A stretch of DNA of 20,046 nt, taken from positions 1 to 20,046 of the forward strand of contig CAZQAA010000210.1 of the NCBI GenBank assembly GCA_964591255.1, read 5' to 3'. The notes beneath the pieces are model-generated. The model was given only the letters and a program-made list of their open reading frames with translations, ran no database searches and was not told where the DNA came from. The DNA comes from CAZQAA01 sp964591255 (GTDB lineage: Bacteria; Desulfobacterota; DSM-4660; Desulfatiglandales; Desulfatiglandaceae). Shown piece after piece: positions 15,940 to 20,046 of the stretch. Positions within the stretch are counted from its first letter, which is position 1. Every line of letters begins with the position of its first letter. The position numbers and the translations under genes are program-made.

Positions 15940-15967
15940 TGTTGTTAAAAAATACGATCTAACAACA
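15940..15967. repeat. Inverted repeat over the DUF296 promoter
   Basis: TGTTGTTA (15940-15947) and TAACAACA (15960-15967) are exact inverted copies separated by 12 bases. One arm overlaps the predicted minus-strand -10 box and the other falls in the first transcribed bases. That is a suitable place for a dimeric repressor site or a short 5' leader hairpin. Confidence 0.5.
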
Positions 15968-15993
15968 TATTGCCATTTTTCATAATATGTCAA
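15964..15993 (-). promoter_or_regulatory. Promoter of the DUF296-cyclase-nitrilase unit
   Basis: On the minus strand a consensus TTGACA (15993 down to 15988) is followed after 18 bases by TATGTT (15969 down to 15964), four of six -10 matches. The predicted start, near 15957, is about 45 bases from the ATG. Confidence 0.55.
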
Positions 15994-16073
15994 GTTATGA
16001 TCCTGAATCGACAAACCATCGCCTGCGGCGACCGATGTAAGCACAAGCCACACCCTTCCAGGGATATACTCCC

Positions 16074-16101
16074 TTGACATGAGCAAGATTACCCCTATAG
16101 T
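16074..16101 (+). promoter_or_regulatory. Promoter of the macro-domain gene
   Basis: A consensus TTGACA (16074-16079) is followed after 16 bases by TATAGT (16096-16101), five of six -10 matches. The predicted start is near 16108, about 30 bases before the ATG. A small hairpin, TCGCC-TGC-GGCGA, lies about 60 bases further upstream in the divergent region. Confidence 0.6.
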
Positions 16102-16138
16102 AAATCAGTCAGATTATCTGCTTGTATAGGAGGATTCA

Positions 16139-16660
16139 ATGAAGGAGAGGATAGATATTGTTGAGGGAGATATCACCAAACAAGAGGTGGACGCCATAGT
16201 CAATGCCGCCAATACTTCGCTTCTGGGTGGTGGAGGTGTAGACGGAGCAATCCACAGGGCTGCCGGACCAGAGCTTTTGGAGGAAACAAGAAAGATAGGT
16301 GGCTGTCCAACTGGCGAGGCAAGGGTCAGCAAGGGATACCGCCTTCCTGCCAAGTGGGTGATCCATACAGTGGGACCTATATGGGCCGGAGGACACAAAA
16401 ACGAGGAATCCCTTCTGGCCTTCTGCTACCGAAACAGCCTAAAAGCCGCAAAGGAGCTGGGAGCAAAAAGTATCGCATTTCCAGGGATAAGCACGGGCGC
16501 GTATGGTTTTCCCCTGGAAAGAGGCACAGAAATCGCCCTGTCCGAGACAAAAAAATTTCTGATGTCTGATAATTCCATCGAAAGGATAGTCTTTGTATGT
16601 TTCGGTAAAAGGGCCTACGATACTTACCAGGATGTATTCATGCGAGTCTTTGGAAAATAA
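16139..16660 (+). CDS. Macro-domain protein, O-acetyl-ADP-ribose deacetylase-like
   Basis: This single macro domain of 173 residues should bind ADP-ribose. Proteins of this MacroD/YmdB type remove acetyl from O-acetyl-ADP-ribose or mono-ADP-ribose from acidic residues. Motifs: IVEGDITKQEVDAIVNAANT with the Asn-Ala-Ala-Asn block at 22-25, the phosphate-binding GGGGVDGAIHRAAG at 30-43 and GISTGAYGFPLERGT at 116-130. A strong AGGAGG (16128-16133), five bases before the ATG, fixes the start. The gene stands alone: its upstream neighbour is divergent and its downstream neighbour faces it across 19 bases. No ADP-ribosyltransferase or toxin partner is adjacent, so a toxin-antitoxin role is not supported. 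Which reaction it performs is not decided by sequence alone. Confidence 0.94.
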   Translation: MKERIDIVEGDITKQEVDAIVNAANTSLLGGGGVDGAIHRAAGPELLEETRKIGGCPTGEARVSKGYRLPAKWVIHTVGPIWAGGHKNEESLLAFCYRNSLKAAKELGAKSIAFPGISTGAYGFPLERGTEIALSETKKFLMSDNSIERIVFVCFGKRAYDTYQDVFMRVFGK

Positions 16661-16679
16661 TGAGCCTTCCTTCCCGGAT

Positions 16680-16937
16680 TCAGTCGTTTCTATCCTTCAA
16701 AAAGTAGCTATGGTATTCCTTCTCCGTAAGGTAGGTCTTCAAAAGACGCGTAAGCATGTCAAAAAGCGCCTCCATGTCTGCCTGGGACAACCTTTCCCTT
16801 AGCAGGGCCATAAATTGATCGTCGGAGAACTTTTGCAGGTAATACGTAATGGTGAATTCATCCACCTCCCTATTCAAGCCGAAACCGACAAGACCATCAT
16901 ATTCTTCCACAAATCGGTGAGTATGTTTTTTCTTCAT
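16680..16937 (-). CDS. Small conserved-looking cytoplasmic protein
   Basis: This is an 85-residue protein with no signal peptide or membrane segment. It begins MKKKHTHRFVEEYDGLVGFG and continues with an acidic helical region (QKFSDDQFMALLRERLSQAD, then MLTRLLKTYLTEKEYHSYFL). I recall similar short cytoplasmic proteins in deltaproteobacteria, without a known function. Its ATG overlaps the stop of the LUD-domain gene (TGATG), so translation is probably coupled and the two products may act together. The reading frame is compact and codon use looks like that of its neighbours, which supports a real gene. Confidence 0.75.
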   Translation of the reverse strand: MKKKHTHRFVEEYDGLVGFGLNREVDEFTITYYLQKFSDDQFMALLRERLSQADMEALFDMLTRLLKTYLTEKEYHSYFLKDRND

Positions 16938-17581
16938 CAGAATCCCAAGGCCTCATTTATCAGGATTACAGTCATGGGAGTCAACATGGGCCTCCGGTGA
17001 AGGATCGTTGTAATCCGGCAGATTCTCTGGGGAGAATCACAGTCGCTGCATACACCGGTTTTCACACATGGGGTTTGCATCCCCAGGCTTTTTGCCCTCA
17101 TGGGCCCTGCCACCTCCTGGACTCGTCTGAGAGCCGATTCCAGGTCAGGGGTTACCTTATTCATACCGGCAATCATTACCACATGTTTTGGCCCGAACGT
17201 CATGGCACTTGTTCGATTCCCGATTCCATCCACATTAACCAGCTCACCGGTGGCGGACACTGCATTGGCGCTGCAGAAAAAACAATCACATCGTCCCTGC
17301 TGGAGCCGGATTTTCATGTCTTCCTCCTTGACAAGCCCCTCCTGCCAGTGATCATACACCGTCTTTCCCATGGCCTTAAGCTCATGAACGATTCCCAAAG
17401 ATCTTATGGTATCGGATCCGCCAAACCCAAATGTAGTATGCCCTTTAGCCATATCAAATACCATCTCCAGGGCCTCATCGGGAGTATAGAAGAAATGCGC
17501 ATCAAAACCGTGCCTTTTCAGATTTTCGATGCTCATTCCCGCCAGCTTTTTCCAGAGCCATACCGTGTCTGCCTTTGTCAT
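16937..17581 (-). CDS. LUD-domain (DUF162) protein with C-terminal cysteine cluster
   Basis: LUD-domain proteins include LutC/YkgG of lactate oxidation and many uncharacterised anaerobe homologues. This one has 214 residues from the ATG at 17581, chosen for GGAGG at 17588-17592, six bases upstream; an in-frame ATG at 17614 has no such site. Domain markers are FGFGGSDTIRSLGIVHEL at 51-68, SANAVSATGELVNVDGIGNR at 104-123 and KHVVMIAGMNKVTPDLESAL at 132-151. Near the C-terminus four cysteines (172, 178, 181, 188) lie in a CxxxxxCxxCxxxxxxC pattern seen in anaerobe family members, perhaps for metal or Fe-S binding. No lutA or lutB is next to it, so lactate oxidation cannot be claimed. It lies 41 bases after selB. 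Confidence 0.9.
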   Translation of the reverse strand: MTKADTVWLWKKLAGMSIENLKRHGFDAHFFYTPDEALEMVFDMAKGHTTFGFGGSDTIRSLGIVHELKAMGKTVYDHWQEGLVKEEDMKIRLQQGRCDCFFCSANAVSATGELVNVDGIGNRTSAMTFGPKHVVMIAGMNKVTPDLESALRRVQEVAGPMRAKSLGMQTPCVKTGVCSDCDSPQRICRITTILHRRPMLTPMTVILINEALGF

Positions 17582-17587
17582 TTTTAT

Positions 17588-17592
17588 CCTCC
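17588..17592 (-). promoter_or_regulatory. Ribosome-binding site that decides the LUD start
   Basis: GGAGG on the minus strand is six bases from the ATG at 17581. It lies between that ATG and the alternative ATG at 17614, so it supports the shorter protein. Confidence 0.7.
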
Positions 17593-17622
17593 ATGCAGGG
17601 GCCGTATAAAACAACCGGGGAT

Positions 17623-19527
17623 CTATTTCTTCCTGAGCACCCTGCTGTCACCTACCCGTACCGTCACCTGGGCACGATCAAGATATTCAATCAGAGGAAT
17701 AGCATACTTTCTTGAAACCCCTGTCATCTCCTTGAACTGGGGAGTAGTAATCTCGCCATGCTCCTCTAAAAAGGCGGTGAGTTTCGCCTGAAGCCGCTCC
17801 AATATCTCCCGATGAAAAAACATGTCTTCTTTTATCTTCAACAAGACCCCGTCCCTGAGCAATACTTCCAGCACCTCGGTTGCCGTGTCTACCGGCAATG
17901 TGTCTTTTATTTCCTTAAAGTAAGGAGGCTCAAGACCGCTTTTGAGATAGATGTTTTCAAGCCTTTGACGGGCTTTTTCCTGATCCAGAGCAAGGGTTAC
18001 ACGATGGTCCTTCAGGCGTACAATCTCTTTTTCTAAGATAATCATCCCATCATGGCGTAGCATGTTGACAAGAAAATTAAACATTTTAGGATTGTTAGCA
18101 CCTTTTATCTTTGATCTCAATTCTTCCTTCACGAGTCCGGGTCTCAGGGGAAAATTTTCATGATATTGCCTTATGGTCTCCACAAGTTCTGTTCGCGCCT
18201 TATCCAAAAAAGTCTTGTGAATCAAAAGGCCACGTTCCTTATCAAATTGGACTGCAATTTTTTTGGCCATAAGATCTTTCAAAACCGAGGCAAGTCTCTT
18301 CTTTCCCACATTGGCCAAAAAGATCAGATCGTCATGGCTGACCCCTCGAAAGCCCCCGGAATAGATAAATTGTTCTATGACATTAACAATATCTCCAGTG
18401 TAAAGTGTTTTTAATTCTGATATCGCGGCGTCGGAAAAACGTTTTTTCTTCTTGGGAAGGGGATTAAGGACCTCACCCCCGCCGATTGTACGTACTGGAG
18501 AATAGCTCCTTAATACATAACGGTCCTGTTTTAGAATCGCTATGGGTTCATCAAGCCTGATCTGGGCAAAACAGGTTTCACCAGGCAACAACTCATCCCT
18601 GTCCAGGAGGACAACCGTTGAGATGATCTCGGATGTCCCCGAATGAAAACGCGCCTTTGTCCTGTTCTTTAGCTTTCGTGGCGCACTGGGGAGTAACTCA
18701 AGAATAACGTCAACCATGTAGGTGGGCCTGAGAGAAGCCTTGGTAGCCAGAACATCGCCCCTTCTAATAATGGCCTTGTCCACACCCTGCAGGTTTATGG
18801 CGGTGCGAAGACCTGCCCTCACTTCCTCCACCTCTTTCCCGTGGACCTGGATTCCCCTTATCTTGGACTGTATCTCTTGAGGATAAACGGTGACCTCATC
18901 TCCCGTACTTATATGCCCGGAAACAGTGGTCCCTGTAATTACTGTACCAAATCCCTTTATGGTAAAGACCCGGTCAACCGGCAGGCGGAAAAAATTCCCG
19001 GCCTCTCTTTCAGGAATTTCCTGTACAAGCCCTTCAAGGGTCTTAAGCAGTTCATCTATTCCTTTCCCTGTGGTAGATGAGACCTCCAAAACGGGGCTGC
19101 CGGCAAGAAAGGTGTCCGCCAGATATTCGGTGACATCTTCCCTCACGAGTTCCAACCAATCAGGCTCCACCATATCTATCTTGGTCAAGACCACCAGCCC
19201 GTGCCGAATTTTCAGCAGTTCACATATTTCAATATGTTCCCGTGTCTGGGGCATTACACCCTCGTCCGCGGCAATAACAAGGGCCACAAGATCGATACCC
19301 GTGGCACCTGCCACCATATTTTTTACAAACTTTTCGTGGCCAGGAACATCCACTATACCTATCAGTTTACCCCCCGGCAATTCCAGATAGGTAAAACCTA
19401 ATTCAATGGTAATGCCTCGTTCCTTCTCCTCCTTGAGTCGATCGGTATCAACACCGGTCAGTGCCTTTACCAGAGAAGTTTTGCCGTGATCGATATGCCC
19501 GGCTGTACCCAAAACTATCTGTTTCAT
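17623..19527 (-). CDS. selB: Selenocysteine-specific translation elongation factor
   Basis: SelB is the GTPase that delivers selenocysteyl-tRNA to the ribosome at UGA codons marked by a SECIS hairpin. It has 634 residues from the ATG at 19527, where the protein begins MKQIVLGTAGHIDHGKTSLV; a longer frame from 19569 adds 14 unlikely residues. G motifs: GHIDHGKT at 10-17, RGITIELGF at 38-46, DVPGH at 60-64 and TKID at 115-118 (the usual SelB form of NKxD). EF-Tu-like beta-barrel domains follow. The C-terminal third consists of winged-helix repeats that bind SECIS RNA, ending in TGVSRKYAIPLIEYLDRAQV. GAGG lies nine bases before the ATG. selA, selC and selD are not in the window. Confidence 0.96.
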   Translation of the reverse strand: MKQIVLGTAGHIDHGKTSLVKALTGVDTDRLKEEKERGITIELGFTYLELPGGKLIGIVDVPGHEKFVKNMVAGATGIDLVALVIAADEGVMPQTREHIEICELLKIRHGLVVLTKIDMVEPDWLELVREDVTEYLADTFLAGSPVLEVSSTTGKGIDELLKTLEGLVQEIPEREAGNFFRLPVDRVFTIKGFGTVITGTTVSGHISTGDEVTVYPQEIQSKIRGIQVHGKEVEEVRAGLRTAINLQGVDKAIIRRGDVLATKASLRPTYMVDVILELLPSAPRKLKNRTKARFHSGTSEIISTVVLLDRDELLPGETCFAQIRLDEPIAILKQDRYVLRSYSPVRTIGGGEVLNPLPKKKKRFSDAAISELKTLYTGDIVNVIEQFIYSGGFRGVSHDDLIFLANVGKKRLASVLKDLMAKKIAVQFDKERGLLIHKTFLDKARTELVETIRQYHENFPLRPGLVKEELRSKIKGANNPKMFNFLVNMLRHDGMIILEKEIVRLKDHRVTLALDQEKARQRLENIYLKSGLEPPYFKEIKDTLPVDTATEVLEVLLRDGVLLKIKEDMFFHREILERLQAKLTAFLEEHGEITTPQFKEMTGVSRKYAIPLIEYLDRAQVTVRVGDSRVLRKK

Positions 19528-19569
19528 TGGTAATATCCTCGGGGTATTTCCACTTGAATCATATTCCAA

Positions 19570-19599
19570 TTAATAATAGGGAACCGGAGAGGCTGTCAA
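19570..19599 (-). promoter_or_regulatory. Candidate selB promoter
   Basis: On the minus strand a consensus TTGACA (19599 down to 19594) is followed after 18 bases by TATTAA, or after 15 bases by TATTAT. The -35 is strong, but the -10 choice is ambiguous. It is divergent from the tRNA-Asn promoter. Confidence 0.5.
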
Positions 19600-19631
19600 G
19601 ACGAATCCCCTCCCCTACCTCAAAAAGCATA

Positions 19632-19660
19632 TTGACCACAAACACAGCTTTTGCTATATT
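19632..19660 (+). promoter_or_regulatory. Promoter of tRNA-Asn
   Basis: TTGACC (19632-19637) and TATATT (19655-19660) are separated by exactly 17 bases, each with five of six consensus matches. The start would be near 19667, just a few bases before the mature tRNA. Confidence 0.65.
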
Positions 19661-19670
19661 ATAAATCAAT

Positions 19671-19746
19671 TCCTCGGTAGCTCAGCTGGTAGAGCGGGTG
19701 GCTGTTAACCACTTGGTCGGCGGTTCGAGTCCGTCCCGGGGAGCCA
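19671..19746 (+). tRNA. tRNA-Asn (anticodon GUU)
   Basis: A full cloverleaf can be drawn. The acceptor stem TCCTCGG pairs with CCGGGGA (one T-G wobble). The D-arm is GCTC/GAGC. The anticodon stem is GGTGG/CCACT with loop CTGTTAA, giving anticodon GTT. The T-arm is GGCGG TTCGAGT CCGTC. The discriminator is G and the CCA is encoded (19744-19746). Confidence 0.97.
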
Positions 19747-19787
19747 GATTTCAATCCGCCAATTTGGGCGGTTCTTGGTTAACGCAG

Positions 19788-19819
19788 AACCCCGACGGGT
19801 AACCCCCTCGGGGTTTTGT
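19788..19819 (+). terminator. Candidate terminator downstream of tRNA-Asn
   Basis: AACCCCGA (19788-19795) pairs with TCGGGGTT (19808-19815) around a 12-base loop, and TTTTGTC follows. The T-run is short (four), but the position 41 bases after the tRNA fits transcript termination. Confidence 0.5.
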
Positions 19820-19843
19820 CGTTTCTCCCCATTTCTCAAGCAG

Positions 19844-20008
19844 TTACACACCTCCACACACTTTTGCCGATTCCCTGCCTGCCGGCAGGCAGGTCCGTTC
19901 CGCGGCAACCCCTTCGGGGCTCGCGCCGAACCCTCCACATTTGCGACCGAAACCCGCGTAAATCTCCTCCGGATTCCCTTCCAGTGAGTACGTCTGCGTG
20001 TATCCCAT
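19844..20008 (-). CDS. Doubtful 54-residue frame
   Basis: An open frame starts at ATG 20008 after an AAGGA-like ribosome site and reads MGYTQTYSLEGNPEEIYAGF at its N-terminus. It then runs through the 20-base palindrome (translated TCLPAGRE) and stops at TAA 19844-19846. The ribosome site and ordinary first 20 residues are in its favour. The passage through repeat DNA and the lack of a family I recognise are against it. It may be the start of a gene disrupted by the repeat, or noise. Confidence 0.2.
   Translation of the reverse strand: MGYTQTYSLEGNPEEIYAGFGRKCGGFGASPEGVAAERTCLPAGRESAKVCGGV
19874..19893. repeat. 20-bp perfect palindrome
   Basis: CCTGCCTGCCGGCAGGCAGG is its own reverse complement. 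I recall closely similar GCAGGC-type palindromes dispersed in intergenic DNA of various environmental bacterial genomes, where they create spurious 'CRQAG' or 'LPAGR' peptides in predicted proteins. Only one copy occurs in this window. Confidence 0.8.
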
Positions 20009-20046
20009 ACAATTATCCTTCAAAGTGTCCGCCCCCTGTTGGTGGA

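Larger units (their letters stand above)
19747..20046. other. Gene-poor structured region after tRNA-Asn
   Basis: These last 300 bases hold no convincing gene. They contain three successive hairpin-forming segments (CCGCC/GGCGG at 19756-19771, GGTTCT/AGAACC at 19770-19791, AACCCCGA/TCGGGGTT at 19788-19815), a 20-base palindrome at 19874-19893, and a CCCCTTCGGGG hairpin near 19909-19919. The composition is more GC-rich than the selB-tRNA gap. Confidence 0.6.

Noticed and set aside
16139..16937. Macro-domain gene and the facing 85-residue gene as a toxin-antitoxin pair
   Set aside because: They are convergent rather than co-transcribed, and the small gene is coupled to the LUD gene instead; no toxin fold is recognisable.
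16997..17791. 264-residue plus-strand open frame across the LUD gene and selB end
   Set aside because: It lies opposite two well-supported genes; the translation resembles no family and crosses their boundary.
19705..19938. 77-residue minus-strand frame ending GTDSNRRPSG
   Set aside because: Its C-terminus is the antisense translation of tRNA-Asn, a familiar annotation artefact, and its middle is the palindrome.
1..20046. CRISPR array, transposase or prophage genes
   Set aside because: No regularly spaced repeats and no recombinase, transposase or phage protein were seen on either strand.

Overview
The window looks like a chromosomal piece of an anaerobic, Gram-negative, deltaproteobacterium-type organism (Desulfobacterota/Syntrophobacterales-like). 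This rests on gene content and order, not on a search: serA, DUF1844, htrA, ispE, tRNA-Gln, prs, rplY, pth, a membrane pyrophosphatase, carD, rluD, rho, rpmE, prfA and prmC in a row; a membrane pyrophosphatase with K+-dependent, Na+-type signature residues; SelB; and a LUD-domain protein with a cysteine cluster. No prophage, transposase, CRISPR array or defence system is visible.

Positions 1-13967 are a long housekeeping run, all on the + strand. It begins inside serA (serine biosynthesis) and continues with a small DUF1844 protein, a periplasmic HtrA protease, ispE (isoprenoid precursors), tRNA-Gln(UUG), prs (PRPP), rplY (ribosomal L25/Ctc) and pth (peptidyl-tRNA hydrolase). Then come hppA (ion-pumping pyrophosphatase), carD (RNA polymerase-binding regulator), rluD (23S pseudouridine synthase), rho (termination factor), rpmE (ribosomal L31), prfA (release factor 1) and prmC (release factor methyltransferase). 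Gene spacing is tight, with overlaps at pth/hppA and prfA/prmC. Breaks in the run carry regulatory-looking DNA: a terminator hairpin between prs and rplY, a perfect 16-bp inverted repeat between hppA and carD, a promoter and roughly 210-nt leader before rho, and a three-segment hairpin region with a T-run between rpmE and prfA.

Positions 13968-16660 are more accessory. A three-gene minus-strand unit (PPC/DUF296 protein, metal-dependent cyclase, nitrilase-family amidohydrolase) converges on prmC. It is divergent from a lone macro-domain (ADP-ribose-binding) gene. The 227-bp divergent region holds recognisable sigma70-type promoters in both directions.

Positions 16680-19527 are a second minus-strand unit: selB, then a LUD-domain protein, then an 85-residue conserved-looking protein whose start overlaps the LUD stop. 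A divergent pair of promoters separates selB from tRNA-Asn(GUU) on the + strand. The last 300 bp after this tRNA hold hairpins, one exact 20-bp palindrome and no convincing gene.

Most of the window is ordinary core genome. The items most worth a second look are the DUF296-cyclase-nitrilase operon with an inverted repeat at its promoter, the rpmE-prfA alternative hairpins, the LUD/85-residue coupled pair behind selB, and the structured tail after tRNA-Asn.
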